Positions 1-8,108 of a stretch of 64,000 nucleotides of DNA are shown here, one piece after another. Each line of letters opens with the position of its first letter. Position 1 is the stretch's first letter. Source of the stretch: Vagococcus allomyrinae. Its GTDB lineage: Bacteria > Bacillota > Bacilli > Lactobacillales > Vagococcaceae. Below the pieces are notes generated by a model. It ran no database searches, was not told the origin of the DNA, and worked only from the letters and a program-made list of their open reading frames with translations. The DNA lies in NCBI RefSeq assembly GCF_017829975.1, contig NZ_JAEEGA010000013.1:62001-126000 (forward strand). The letters run 5' to 3'. Position numbers and translations under genes: made by a program.

Positions 1-1
1 A

Positions 2-43
2 AATTTAGATTTAGATACGGCACACCATTTAGGAGCCAATTAG
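2..43 (+). CDS. 3' end of an upstream gene (partial, unidentified)
   Basis: One frame is open from base 2 to a TAG at 41-43 and encodes a tail ending LDTAHHLGAN with codon use like the neighbours. A second frame is open to a TGA at 67-69, so the choice of frame is uncertain. No family can be named from so few residues. Confidence 0.3.
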   Translation, partial: NLDLDTAHHLGAN

Positions 44-72
44 ATAATTTTTTAGAGAGAGAAGGATGAAAG

Positions 73-630
73 ATGACCGTTATATTAGCATCACAATCAC
101 CAAGAAGAAAAGAGTTGCTGGCTAAAATTATCCAGGAGTTTCAAACGATGCCTGCGGACATTGACGAAAGTATTATCGGCGAACTAACCCCCTTGGACTA
201 TGTTCTTGAAATGGCCCAAAAGAAAGCTCAACTAATCTGCAAGCAAAATCCTCACAATTTAGTTATTGGGAGTGATACAATCGTAGTAGTTGGCGATGAA
301 ATATTAGGGAAGCCGCAAGATGATCAGGAAGCCTTCGAAATGTTGCGCAAACTAAGTGGTAGAAAACATCAGGTGCATACAAGTGTCTACATGATGAATC
401 CAACCCGAATTGAACAGCAGATTGTTTCGGCAGAAGTGACCTTCTTTGATTTAACCGATGATGAAATTCGTGAGTATATTGCCACTGGTGAACACTTGGA
501 TAAAGCGGGAGCTTATGGCATTCAAGGTCAGGGATCACTGTTGGTTGAAGGGATTAAAGGCGATTATTATGCGATTGTTGGTTTTCCGATAGCTCAAGTC
601 AAACGGATGTTAGCTAAATTCCAAGACTAG
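73..630 (+). CDS. maf: Maf-family nucleoside triphosphate pyrophosphatase
   Basis: This 185-residue protein is a Maf/Maf-like house-cleaning pyrophosphatase, a family that hydrolyses non-canonical or modified NTPs to NMP and diphosphate and has been linked to septum inhibition. The N-terminal [10 protein letters not shown] signature (residues 7-16) is the substrate phosphate-binding motif. A DTIV segment near residue 70 and the KAGAYGIQG motif near 140 complete the family pattern. Length is normal for the family. The start ATG follows a GAAGGA ribosome binding site. It is 16 bp upstream of msrB and probably co-transcribed with it. The cytoplasmic role is from family knowledge; the precise substrate cannot be read from sequence. 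Confidence 0.95.
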   Translation: MTVILASQSPRRKELLAKIIQEFQTMPADIDESIIGELTPLDYVLEMAQKKAQLICKQNPHNLVIGSDTIVVVGDEILGKPQDDQEAFEMLRKLSGRKHQVHTSVYMMNPTRIEQQIVSAEVTFFDLTDDEIREYIATGEHLDKAGAYGIQGQGSLLVEGIKGDYYAIVGFPIAQVKRMLAKFQD

Positions 631-646
631 GAAAGAAGGTTTGCGA

Positions 647-1075
647 ATGAAACCCTCAGAAGATGAATTACGTCAAAAATTAACCCCGTTACAGTTTCAG
701 GTGACGCAAGAAAGTGGCACGGAGCAGCCCTTTAGTAGTGAGTATGATGCTTTTGATGAAGAAGGGATTTATGTCGATATCGTCGGTGGCGAAGCGCTGT
801 TTTCTTCTAAAGATAAATACGACGCTGGTTGTGGCTGGCCTTCATTTACGAAGCCGATTGCGACGATTAAAGAGCTGGAAGACTTAAGCTTAAGCCGAGC
901 TCGTGTGGAAGTGCGCAGCAGTGCAGCTGATTCTCATTTAGGCCATGTCTTTAATGATGGTCCAGAAGAATTTGGTGGTTTGCGCTACTGTATCAATGGT
1001 GCGGCGTTACGTTTTGTACCAGTGAGTCAACTAGATCAGCAAGGGTACGGCGACTACAAGATTTTATTTGATTAA
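647..1075 (+). CDS. msrB: peptide methionine-(R)-S-oxide reductase
   Basis: MsrB reduces the R epimer of methionine sulfoxide in oxidised proteins. The 142-residue product has the GCGWPSF motif (about residue 60), the [11 protein letters not shown] motif and the RYCING segment carrying the catalytic cysteine near residue 115. The paired CxxC zinc motifs of the zinc-binding MsrB type are absent, as in many Lactobacillales enzymes. An upstream in-frame TTG at 641 could add two residues, but the ATG at 647 is placed correctly after GAAAGAAGG (631-639). It follows maf directly and is closed by the strong hairpin at 1152-1193. Confidence 0.95.
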   Translation: MKPSEDELRQKLTPLQFQVTQESGTEQPFSSEYDAFDEEGIYVDIVGGEALFSSKDKYDAGCGWPSFTKPIATIKELEDLSLSRARVEVRSSAADSHLGHVFNDGPEEFGGLRYCINGAALRFVPVSQLDQQGYGDYKILFD

Positions 1076-1091
1076 TTAAACCGATCAAAGA

Positions 1092-1138
1092 GACGCTTCA
1101 ACTTTTAGCGAATGACGAGATTGGAATGAAGTGAAGAC
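1092..1138 (+). repeat. R1 repeat, decayed copy (R1d)
   Basis: About 36 of 47 bases match the 3' half of the R1 core found at 12118, 18442 and 36165, beginning GACGCTTCA and including GAGAT and GGAATG at the same spacing. It lies between the msrB stop codon and its terminator, the same kind of position as other R1 copies. Confidence 0.55.
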
Positions 1139-1151
1139 ACGGCAATTTATT

Positions 1152-1193
1152 AACCCCCGCACAATCGAAACAGTCGATTGTGCGGGGGTTTTT
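1152..1193. terminator. Rho-independent terminator after maf-msrB
   Basis: A near-perfect 16-17 bp stem containing CCCCCGCACAATCGA and its complement encloses a 5-base loop and is followed by TTTTT. It ends the maf-msrB transcript; the A pair on the left arm would give only a weak tract for the opposite strand. Confidence 0.9.
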
Positions 1194-1281
1194 AAGTTTG
1201 TCGTTATTCTGGCCAAGTTATGGGCTTAGAAATTGGGGCATAGGAGAGACTTGAGGCTTCGAAGCTTGTATCTCAGGTTGG

Positions 1282-2550
1282 CTAACTAAGTTTGACGTTT
1301 TTAGCTGGAGTAATCATCTTTTCTTCTTTCTCCATAGCAAGGTTCTGTTTCATCCAACCTTTTCCTTCGATCAGTCGACTAATGATCATGCCAACGCCCA
1401 CATCACCAGTGCTGTTAATGGCGGTGGCTGGAGCGTCTGTAATTGTTCCGATTAAGACCATGATGGGCATGGCCACTGCTGGGAAACCAAAGGCTGACAT
1501 GATAAATATTTCCCCAGTGTAGCCACCTGCTGGAATGGCACCCATGACACATGAGGCTAAAACAGAAATGGCGATGGCCGTTATGAGGTTACGCGGTTCC
1601 AGAATGTTGACATCAAAGATTTCACACATAAAGACAATTTTAAGGATTTGAATCAAGACAGCGCCGTCTTTATGTAAATTCGCCCCCATGGGAATGACTA
1701 AGTTATTAATTTCGTTGGACAAGCCGATATTTTTCCCAGCGATGAGATTCGTTGGAATTGTAGCGGCACTCGAACAGGTTCCAAGTGATGTTAGACTTGG
1801 TGGAATGATGTGTTTCCAAAAAGCGGCCAAACCTGCTTTTCCGCCACCGATCAACGCGAATAGTGTATTGGAGACAAAATAGTAAACCAGTGAGGCTAGT
1901 AAGAAAATGATGAGGGCCCGGGATAAAGGGCCAGCAATTTGAGAACCTTGTTCGCCGATTAAGCTGGCAAAAAAGGCGCCAAGGCCGATAGGGGCTAAGT
2001 ACATCACATAGCCAACGACTTTAATGATAACAGCAGATAAGGCATCAAAAAAGGCGACAAGCGGTTTGCCTTTTTCTCCTAATGAGGAAGTGGCGATGCC
2101 GAAAATCATCGTGAAAACAATCAGTGCCATTAAATTTTGGCGACTCCAAAGAAGATTAAAGTCATCAACGGTTAGCATGGCAAAAAAATCGGCGTTGGCA
2201 CTGCCACCGTCCATAGTTTCAGTTAGGTTGAGATTGACACCTTTCGCTGGGTTTAACAGGATGGTGACAATCAGCATGTAGACGGCAGCGATAATTCCTG
2301 TCAGAATGAACAAGCCGAGCATGATTCCCAGAATTTTGCCTAATTTTTTAGTGCTTTGCATATTGGCAATGGCAGAAACGAGGGAAGTAAAAATCATCGG
2401 CACAATACAGCAGTAGAGTAGATTTAGGAATAGATTGGCTAAGGGCATAAACATGGTTGCTTTAGGTCCCATGACGGCGCCGATCAGCGAACCGATAATC
2501 ATGCCTCCTAGCAGGATGAATGAGGACTTGTAATTTTTTAGTAGTGTCAT
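1282..2550 (-). CDS. dicarboxylate/amino acid:cation symporter (DAACS family)
   Basis: The 422-residue integral membrane protein has the eight-helix plus two-hairpin plan of GltPh/GltT-type secondary symporters, which import acidic or neutral amino acids or dicarboxylates with Na+ or H+. Diagnostic pieces are the serine-rich re-entrant loop SLGTCSSAATIPTNL, the TM7 segment MGANLHKDGA (matching the family's NMDG region) and the TM8 segment NSTGDVGVGM with its substrate-binding Asp. It starts 14 bp after the stop codon of the upstream C-S lyase gene and has AGAAAGGAA as ribosome binding site, so the two form an operon. The pairing suggests a sulfur amino acid or related substrate, but that is inference. 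Confidence 0.88.
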   Translation of the reverse strand: MTLLKNYKSSFILLGGMIIGSLIGAVMGPKATMFMPLANLFLNLLYCCIVPMIFTSLVSAIANMQSTKKLGKILGIMLGLFILTGIIAAVYMLIVTILLNPAKGVNLNLTETMDGGSANADFFAMLTVDDFNLLWSRQNLMALIVFTMIFGIATSSLGEKGKPLVAFFDALSAVIIKVVGYVMYLAPIGLGAFFASLIGEQGSQIAGPLSRALIIFLLASLVYYFVSNTLFALIGGGKAGLAAFWKHIIPPSLTSLGTCSSAATIPTNLIAGKNIGLSNEINNLVIPMGANLHKDGAVLIQILKIVFMCEIFDVNILEPRNLITAIAISVLASCVMGAIPAGGYTGEIFIMSAFGFPAVAMPIMVLIGTITDAPATAINSTGDVGVGMIISRLIEGKGWMKQNLAMEKEEKMITPAKNVKLS

Positions 2551-2564
2551 CGGAAGATTCCTTT

Positions 2565-3749
2565 CTATAACTGATGGATTTCAGTGATAATGTTGGCAAT
2601 ACCGGCTTTCACATATTTAGGGTCAGTTCCCATATTAAGGCGGACAAACCCCTGGCATTCATCGCTAAACCACTCACCGAAATCGATAGCCAAGCGACAT
2701 TTATCTTGGATAAAGTGTTTGGTTTCTTCGACTGGAACATAAGCCCGCAGGTCAATCCATGCCAGATAAGTGCCTTCTAATTCGGTGACGATGGCCTTTG
2801 GTGCATGTTGGTTTAATTCGGTTTTTAAGTAGTTAAAGTTGAATTCAATCACAGATAGCAGGCCTTCAAGCCAGTCTTCACCATGCGTGTAAGCCGCTTC
2901 GCAAGCGATTTGACCCATGATGCTAGTTTCTGTTTGATTGATTTTATTGGTCTCCACGTCGTAATGGGCTCTAATACTCTCATTTGGAATAATGATATGA
3001 GAATTTAAGAGACAAGCTAGGTTAAAGGTTTTTGAGGGTGCTGAGCAGACGATTAAATTGTCCTGATACTTTCCATTGGCGATGGAAAGGCTGGAAATAA
3101 ATTGCCGATTTCCTAGAACGATATCCTGATGGATTTCATCGGAGATGACCAGCACCTGATGTTTATGACAGATCGCCAATAAGGCTTCCAGTTCAGTGGC
3201 GGTCCAAACTCGACCGACTGGATTATGTGGCGAACAAAGGATAAACAGCTTGACTTTTTCGCTGATGATTTTCGCTTCAACATCGGCTAAATCCATCGTG
3301 TAAGACCCGTCTGTGTTGATTAGTTCAGAGGTCACGAGTTGCCGATTATTATCTTTAACGGCATTATGAAAGGGATAATAAACAGGTGTTTGAATCATAA
3401 CAGCGTCATTTTCTTTAGTGAAGATATTAACAAACCAGTAAAGCGCTGTGACGATGCCAGTTGAAAAGCGGACCCAGTCTTTTTGGATGGTTGCGTGATG
3501 GCGTTTTTGTTGCCAATTGATAAGTGCTTGGTAATAAGAATCAGGCGTGTAGGAGTAACCAAAGACGCCGTGATTGACGCGGTCGTTTAAGGCGGCTTGT
3601 ACTTCTTTGGGAACTTTGAATTCCATGTCTGCCACCCACATTGCAATTAGGTCAGGATCCCCGTATCTAACGTCTAAGGCATCCCATTTTAATGAGTTGG
3701 TCTTTAATCGGTCCACTGCGTACTCGTTTACAAAATCGGTCATTTTCAT
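2565..3749 (-). CDS. PLP-dependent C-S lyase / aminotransferase (MalY/PatB type)
   Basis: This 394-residue fold-type I PLP enzyme resembles MalY/PatB cystathionine beta-lyases, which cleave cystathionine or cysteine conjugates to a thiol, pyruvate and ammonia. Visible features are the SPHNPVGRVW segment, the SDEIHQDIV motif with the Asp that pairs with the pyridine nitrogen, and the SAPSKTFN motif with the Schiff-base lysine. Length is normal. It is the first gene of a two-gene operon with the symporter and is divergent from a MarR-type gene; a consensus promoter (3829-3857) and two similar dyads lie in between. The specific substrate is not determined by the sequence. Confidence 0.88.
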   Translation of the reverse strand: MKMTDFVNEYAVDRLKTNSLKWDALDVRYGDPDLIAMWVADMEFKVPKEVQAALNDRVNHGVFGYSYTPDSYYQALINWQQKRHHATIQKDWVRFSTGIVTALYWFVNIFTKENDAVMIQTPVYYPFHNAVKDNNRQLVTSELINTDGSYTMDLADVEAKIISEKVKLFILCSPHNPVGRVWTATELEALLAICHKHQVLVISDEIHQDIVLGNRQFISSLSIANGKYQDNLIVCSAPSKTFNLACLLNSHIIIPNESIRAHYDVETNKINQTETSIMGQIACEAAYTHGEDWLEGLLSVIEFNFNYLKTELNQHAPKAIVTELEGTYLAWIDLRAYVPVEETKHFIQDKCRLAIDFGEWFSDECQGFVRLNMGTDPKYVKAGIANIITEIHQL

Positions 3750-3797
3750 CTTAATTGTTCCTCGCTTTCAGTGTTGAATTTTTTCTTGTTTCAAATT

Positions 3798-3894
3798 AAA
3801 TAGTTCAGGGCCTAAACTGTTTAAATGTATAGTACCTCTTAGGCGTCGTTTTGTCAACGCTTTCTTTGGTAAATGTTTTAGGGTCTAAACTATT
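3798..3894. promoter_or_regulatory. divergent promoter region with two MarR-type dyads
   Basis: Dyad 1 at 3798-3822 has AGTTCAGGGCCTAAACT as its core. Dyad 2 at 3874-3894 is the same motif in the opposite direction (its complement reads AATAGTTTAGACCC). For the minus-strand operon a TTGACA -35 (3852-3857), 17-base spacer and TACTAT -10 (3829-3834) place dyad 1 immediately downstream of the -10, a repressor position. The MarR gene at 3985 is the natural candidate regulator; its binding is inference. Confidence 0.6.
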
Positions 3895-3984
3895 TTTGTT
3901 TTCTTTTGAGCGAAGGTATTTGAATAATAATAGTGGGTGTGACATAATGCAGATAAGGTAAAATGACGAATAGGGGGCTAGGGA

Positions 3985-4491
3985 ATGGCAGAAAAAGAGT
4001 CAGAATTTCCAGTGTCAGAGGAGACGATTGACCATCAATTTAGACAATTAAATCATCGCCATAATAATATTTATCAATTTGTCATGCTGTACTACAATTA
4101 CATTATTTCCAAACATGATTACGGCACAGGAGATTTGATTTCGATGATAGAAGCTCACACGATTACCTTTATCGAAGAAAATCCCGGAACAACCGTCAGT
4201 GAATTGGCCACTTATTGGCGCAAAACCAAAGGAGCAATTTCTCAAACGGTGTCTAAACTGATTGAGAAAGGTTTTGTTAAAAGAGAACAAGCCAGTTATA
4301 GTGGGAAAACTTTTTTACTGTATGTGACGGATGAGGGATTAAAGTTAAGCAAAGCTCATAAGTTATATGACACGATTGACATTGCCAAAACGCTGGATCA
4401 GTTATTGGAAAAATGTTCGGTAGATGAAATTGAAGCTTTTTTCAAAGTGATTAAGGAGTACATCGTTTTAATTGAAAATGATTTTGACTAA
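3985..4491 (+). CDS. MarR-family transcriptional regulator
   Basis: The 168-residue protein has the MarR winged-helix layout: N-terminal dimerisation helices, then a helix-turn-helix at about residues 65-100 (TVSELATYWRKTKGAIS, then LIEKGFVKRE), a wing, and C-terminal dimerisation helices. It is divergent from the C-S lyase/symporter operon, and the 235-bp gap holds two related inverted repeats, so local repression of that operon is the simplest role. The ligand is unknown; MarR proteins commonly respond to phenolics, thiols or oxidants. A convergent terminator at 4508-4545 follows. Confidence 0.85.
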   Translation: MAEKESEFPVSEETIDHQFRQLNHRHNNIYQFVMLYYNYIISKHDYGTGDLISMIEAHTITFIEENPGTTVSELATYWRKTKGAISQTVSKLIEKGFVKREQASYSGKTFLLYVTDEGLKLSKAHKLYDTIDIAKTLDQLLEKCSVDEIEAFFKVIKEYIVLIENDFD

Positions 4492-4507
4492 ATCAAATGA
4501 AATCAGT

Positions 4508-4545
4508 AAAGGACCAAGCTCGGGAGAGAAGCTTGGTCCTTTTTG
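4508..4545. terminator. bidirectional terminator between marR-like gene and peptidase gene
   Basis: The hairpin has arms AAAGGACCAAGCT and AGCTTGGTCCTTT with a T run on the right and an A run on the left, so it can serve both convergent transcripts. Confidence 0.85.
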
Positions 4546-4550
4546 TCTGT

Positions 4551-5864
4551 TTATTTGGCTAACGTCGCCAGTGTCAGGGCGTAGATTTTCATGTTGGTCA
4601 TCAAGTCATTGAGGCTCATGTATTCGTCTTTGTTGTGAGCGATCCCTTTTTGTCCAGGAAAAGAGGGCCCAAAGGCTACGATGTTCGGCATGCTTCGGGC
4701 ATAAGTCGCACCAGTCGTGGTGACAGGTGTGCCATCTAAACCTGTGAGCAACTCATAACTTGCTTTCATGACCGCTAGCATCGGATGATCTTTGGGAAAG
4801 ACTGTTGAAGGCATTCGCCGAGTCAGCTTAATTTGGCTGTTGGCAGGTAGCTGTTGGCTGACCTTTTTCATGACGGTTTCCTCGCTAATGGAGATCGGGT
4901 AGCGAACCGACAGGCTCAGTTGGCACTGTTCCCCTGTTAAGCTCATGTTAAAAGGGGTGAGGATCAAGGCGCCAGAATCAGCATCTGCAAAATCAATACC
5001 GAGGCCCTCGCCGTAATGTTTCTGATGGAGGGCTGCGCTGCACCAAGCCAGATAGTCGCCAAGCTGACCAGTCAACAAGTGTTGGTCAGTGACTTCTTGG
5101 GCGAAAAGGGTCAAGGCGTTGAGACCTAATTCTGGAGCATTGCTGGGAGCTCTTTTTCCTGTGTACTGTCTTATTTGTGACTCCTTGGTCAGCTGGACAG
5201 TTAAACTGTCTGGTACAGCACTACGGTCAAAGTTTCCTTTAAAGGTCTTGAGTTGTTGGAGACTGCCGTCAGTCAGGTGAGTGATAATGTCAAAGGCGAC
5301 AACGCCTCGTTCACCATAGACAGCTGGGTATTTACAGTCAGGTGTATAGCCGTAAAGTGGTGGCTGTTCCGTCTGTAAATACAGGGGGACGTCAGCTGAG
5401 CCACTTTCTTCATCTGTGCCAAAAATAATCCGAATCGTTTTGCTTAAGGGGACATCGAGGCGTTTTAAGACGGCTAAGGCAAAAAGATTGCTGAGAATCG
5501 GTCCTTTGTTATCTAAAATACCGCGACCGTATAAAACACCTTGATCCAAAGTTAAATCGAAAGGTGGGTAATGCCAACCTGTTCCTTCGTGAACCACATC
5601 AAGGTGGCCGACGACGGCAATATACGCTTGATCATTGGTGCCGAGTTGGGCGTAACCCATGGCGTTGCCGACCAGCCCTGTTTTGAATCCCAGCGCTTCA
5701 GCTAGCTTCAAGGTGGCATCAAGGGCTTGTTTTGGCCCGATTCCAAAGGGGGCGCCGTCTGTTTCGGGTCCTTTGACGCTGTTAATGGCCATAATCTTTT
5801 TTAAGGCAGTTAAAAATTCAGTCTGGCACTCATTAACGGCCTGGATGATCTGTTGTTGAGTCAT
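4551..5864 (-). CDS. M20-family dipeptidase, PepV-like
   Basis: This 437-residue protein belongs to the M20 di-zinc peptidases and most resembles PepV/Sapep dipeptidases, which trim dipeptides from the N-terminal side in the cytoplasm. Metal and catalytic motifs are in order: GHLDVVHEG (metal His and catalytic Asp), GRGILDNKGP (bridging Asp) and GTDEESGS (general-base Glu and metal Glu), with a late AHNKDEY motif. Length is slightly below the usual 465-470. It begins 9 bp after the GntR gene ends and shares its transcript, divergent from the glycosylasparaginase gene, so it may act on Asn-containing peptides; that link is inference. Confidence 0.87.
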   Translation of the reverse strand: MTQQQIIQAVNECQTEFLTALKKIMAINSVKGPETDGAPFGIGPKQALDATLKLAEALGFKTGLVGNAMGYAQLGTNDQAYIAVVGHLDVVHEGTGWHYPPFDLTLDQGVLYGRGILDNKGPILSNLFALAVLKRLDVPLSKTIRIIFGTDEESGSADVPLYLQTEQPPLYGYTPDCKYPAVYGERGVVAFDIITHLTDGSLQQLKTFKGNFDRSAVPDSLTVQLTKESQIRQYTGKRAPSNAPELGLNALTLFAQEVTDQHLLTGQLGDYLAWCSAALHQKHYGEGLGIDFADADSGALILTPFNMSLTGEQCQLSLSVRYPISISEETVMKKVSQQLPANSQIKLTRRMPSTVFPKDHPMLAVMKASYELLTGLDGTPVTTTGATYARSMPNIVAFGPSFPGQKGIAHNKDEYMSLNDLMTNMKIYALTLATLAK

Positions 5865-5873
5865 GGTTTTCTC

Positions 5874-6599
5874 CTAACTGTTTCGTTGTAAGATGTTTTT
5901 AAAGGTGTACTTATCTGCTCGGTAATAAGAGGTGTCCGTTAAAATAGGATGGCCTTCGATTGAATACGTCATTGATTCAACATGGATGAGCGGTTCAGCA
6001 ATGGGAACGTCTAATAACGGGCTAATGTCTTCGGTCACTAAGATGGCGCCAATTTCCTGTTGTGAGTAACCGATTTCAATGACTTCTTCGATTAAACTGA
6101 AAATTGATTGAGATTCGGCCTTTTCTTTGGTCAATTGGGGAACGTATTTAGCTGGGACGGTGATCTCTTCAATGACCATTGGCTCACCGTCGGCATAGCG
6201 GACTCGTTTAACCGTATAGATGGTTTCCCCATCCTGTAAATTAAAAAGGGCCATGTAGTGACTGGTTGGCACAAAAATTTCATTTAATTCAATGACCTTT
6301 GTATTGGATTTCATGCCGTATTTAGTCAGTGATTCTGTAAATCCTTGTAACCCGTTAGAACCACTTTGAATTTTATCGTGAGCCATGATGTAGGTGCCTC
6401 GACTTTTACTTTTAATAAGAATTTGGTTTTTGACCAATTCTTCAATGGCTTTGCGAATGGTCAAGCGACTGACGTCGAATTCAGTTGCCAAATCGTATTC
6501 AGAGGGGAGCTTTTGATTTTTAGGGTATTTTCCAGAGTGAATGTTTTGGATGATGGCATTGACCACTTCTTCATAGGCGTTTAACTTCTTTTTTTTCAT
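5874..6599 (-). CDS. GntR/HutC-family transcriptional regulator
   Basis: The 241-residue protein has an N-terminal GntR winged helix (KLPSEYDLATEFDVSRLTIR, about residues 28-47) and a C-terminal UTRA effector domain typical of HutC, NagR and DasR regulators that sense amino-sugar phosphates or amino acids. A longer frame starts at 6647, but the ATG at 6599 has a well-spaced AAAGGAG and gives the normal length. It heads an operon with the peptidase and is divergent from the glycosylasparaginase gene. Three GTATATAC-centred palindromes lie in the intergenic space and are likely operators. Confidence 0.88.
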   Translation of the reverse strand: MKKKKLNAYEEVVNAIIQNIHSGKYPKNQKLPSEYDLATEFDVSRLTIRKAIEELVKNQILIKSKSRGTYIMAHDKIQSGSNGLQGFTESLTKYGMKSNTKVIELNEIFVPTSHYMALFNLQDGETIYTVKRVRYADGEPMVIEEITVPAKYVPQLTKEKAESQSIFSLIEEVIEIGYSQQEIGAILVTEDISPLLDVPIAEPLIHVESMTYSIEGHPILTDTSYYRADKYTFKNILQRNS

Positions 6600-6678
6600 T
6601 GAAAGGCTCCTTTTCCGTCGTGTTTTTTCCATGGTGCCCATGGCCACTTGTTCAGTGACCGATCTAAAGGGACGAAGG

Positions 6679-6918
6679 ACTATACTAAAGATTATAACAA
6701 ATTTTTCAATTTATTCATATAGTATATACTAAAATTACAATTATTAATTGCTTTTATATCGCATTTATTAGGGGTTTGTCTTTCTGTTTGAATGTTTAGT
6801 TGTTTATTATTTATTTTTAGTATATACAAAAACGAAATAACGAGGTATAATATTTTTGAAAACGGTTCCTGTTAATCGGTTGAGATAGTGTTTATTCAAT
6901 CAGGGAGCGGTATATACC
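6679..6918. promoter_or_regulatory. divergent promoter with GTATATAC operators and a possible cre
   Basis: Palindromes sharing GTATATAC occur at 6720-6731 (TAGTATATACTA, perfect), 6818-6828 (TAGTATATACA) and 6909-6918 (GGTATATACC, perfect); a weaker related site is at 6679-6688. The rightward promoter has -10 TATAAT at 6846-6851, with a weak -35 TATACA at 6823-6828 inside the second palindrome, so binding there would block transcription. TGAAAACGGTTCCT at 6857-6870 is a 12/14 match to the CcpA cre consensus. Regulation by the adjacent GntR protein and CcpA is inferred. Confidence 0.6.
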
Positions 6919-6936
6919 TTAGAGTGGAGTGGTAAA

Positions 6937-7890
6937 ATGACGTGGGGAATTATTGGGACTTGGCGGATGGTCCACGATGGTCTCGTGGCGGCTTCCAAGA
7001 TGTTACAAGAAAATAAACGAGTAGGTGATGCAATCGAAGAATGTGTCAAAGCAGTGGAAGATTATCCATACTATAAGTCAGTTGGGTATGGTGGTCTGCC
7101 AAATGAAGAGGGAATTCTGGAGATGGATGCGGCCTTTATGGATGGGGACACCTTTGAGATTGGTGGGGTGGCTGGCATTGTGGATGCTAAAAACCCTGTA
7201 TCGGTGGCCAGGGCTTTGAGCAAGCAGAAATTTAATAGTTTTCGCGTGGGCGAAGGGGCCACAAAATTTGCCAGACTGGCTGGTTTTGAGTGTGGCAATA
7301 TGTTGACTGAGCGAGCTCGTCGGACGTGGGAGTTACGGCTAGATGAGGTTAAAAAGAACAATTTGAACCCTTATGATGGTCATGATACGGTCGGCGTTAT
7401 CGGCCTTGATTTGTCGGGCAGCATGGCAGTTGCGACGTCAAGTTCCGGTTTATTTATGAAGAAAGCCGGTCGTGTTGGCGACTCCCCTTTATCAGGTTCA
7501 GGGTTTTATGTCGACAGTGAGATTGGTGGAGCGACGGCCACGGGTCTTGGTGAAGACTTGATGAAGGGCTGCTTGAGTTACGAGATTGTCCGCTTAATGG
7601 GCGAAGGACTTTCGCCACAGGCTGCGGCAGATAAAGCGGTCTACGGTTTTCATCACAAATTGAGGAAGCGATATGGTAAAGCCGGTGCCTTTTCACTGAT
7701 TTGTATGAACCTAAAAGGAGAGTGGGGCGTGGCGACTAATGTGGACTTTACCTTCTCAGTGGCAAATGAATCTGCGGCCCCAGCTATTTATTTTGCTAAA
7801 ATGGGCCAGAATGACACGACAGTGATTGAACCGATCACAGAAGAGTGGTTAGCCGCTTATGAAAAAAGGATTAAGCAACCGATAGAATAA
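6937..7890 (+). CDS. N4-(beta-N-acetylglucosaminyl)-L-asparaginase / isoaspartyl peptidase family
   Basis: The 317-residue protein is an N-terminal-nucleophile hydrolase of the T2 family. The HDTVGVIGLD motif at about residue 150 holds the threonine that becomes the nucleophile after autocleavage. The following GRVGDSPLSGSG and GGATATGLGE segments match glycosylasparaginase binding loops. Glycosylasparaginases split the GlcNAc-Asn bond of glycoprotein fragments, releasing aspartate and an aminoglycan. No signal peptide is visible, so it should act on imported substrate in the cytoplasm. A truncated PTS EIIB follows 18 bp downstream, and the GntR/peptidase operon is divergent. Plain isoaspartyl peptidase activity remains possible. 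Confidence 0.85.
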   Translation: MTWGIIGTWRMVHDGLVAASKMLQENKRVGDAIEECVKAVEDYPYYKSVGYGGLPNEEGILEMDAAFMDGDTFEIGGVAGIVDAKNPVSVARALSKQKFNSFRVGEGATKFARLAGFECGNMLTERARRTWELRLDEVKKNNLNPYDGHDTVGVIGLDLSGSMAVATSSSGLFMKKAGRVGDSPLSGSGFYVDSEIGGATATGLGEDLMKGCLSYEIVRLMGEGLSPQAAADKAVYGFHHKLRKRYGKAGAFSLICMNLKGEWGVATNVDFTFSVANESAAPAIYFAKMGQNDTTVIEPITEEWLAAYEKRIKQPIE

Positions 7891-7908
7891 AATAAAGGAA
7901 GTGACGGA

Positions 7909-8010
7909 ATGAAAAAGAAAGTTTATTTGTTTTGCAGTCAGGGTATGTCAACGAGTATGTTAGCGCAAAAAATGCAAAAAGTCGCCGATGAGAACAAGTT
8001 TCCTAGGTAA
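7909..8010 (+). pseudogene. truncated PTS EIIB (lactose/cellobiose family)
   Basis: A good ribosome binding site (AAAGGAAGTGACGG) precedes an ATG and 33 codons that read like the start of a cellobiose/chitobiose-type EIIB: MKKKVYLFCSQGMSTSMLAQ, with the phosphorylatable cysteine at residue 9. The frame then meets TAA at 8008, whereas family members run to about 100 residues. The remaining domain is absent and the ruvA leader begins at once, so this looks like the scar of a deletion that removed the rest of a sugar PTS downstream of the glycosylasparaginase. Confidence 0.8.
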
Positions 8011-8037
8011 ATCGTTCTCTCTCTGATGGTTTTATGG

Positions 8038-8061
8038 TACAATCAGAGGGAACGCATGTGC
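8038..8061 (+). promoter_or_regulatory. ruvAB promoter -10 and possible LexA box
   Basis: A TACAAT -10 at 8038-8043 is followed by GAACGCATGTGC at 8050-8061, which fits 11 of 12 positions of the Gram-positive SOS core GAAC-N4-GTTC with one mismatch in the second half-site. The position just after the -10 suits a LexA operator. The -35 is weak, so this is a candidate only. Confidence 0.4.
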
Positions 8062-8108
8062 TCATATATGGCACAAAGCCTGAGCCGTGGATACTGGAGG
8101 AGAAAAGT

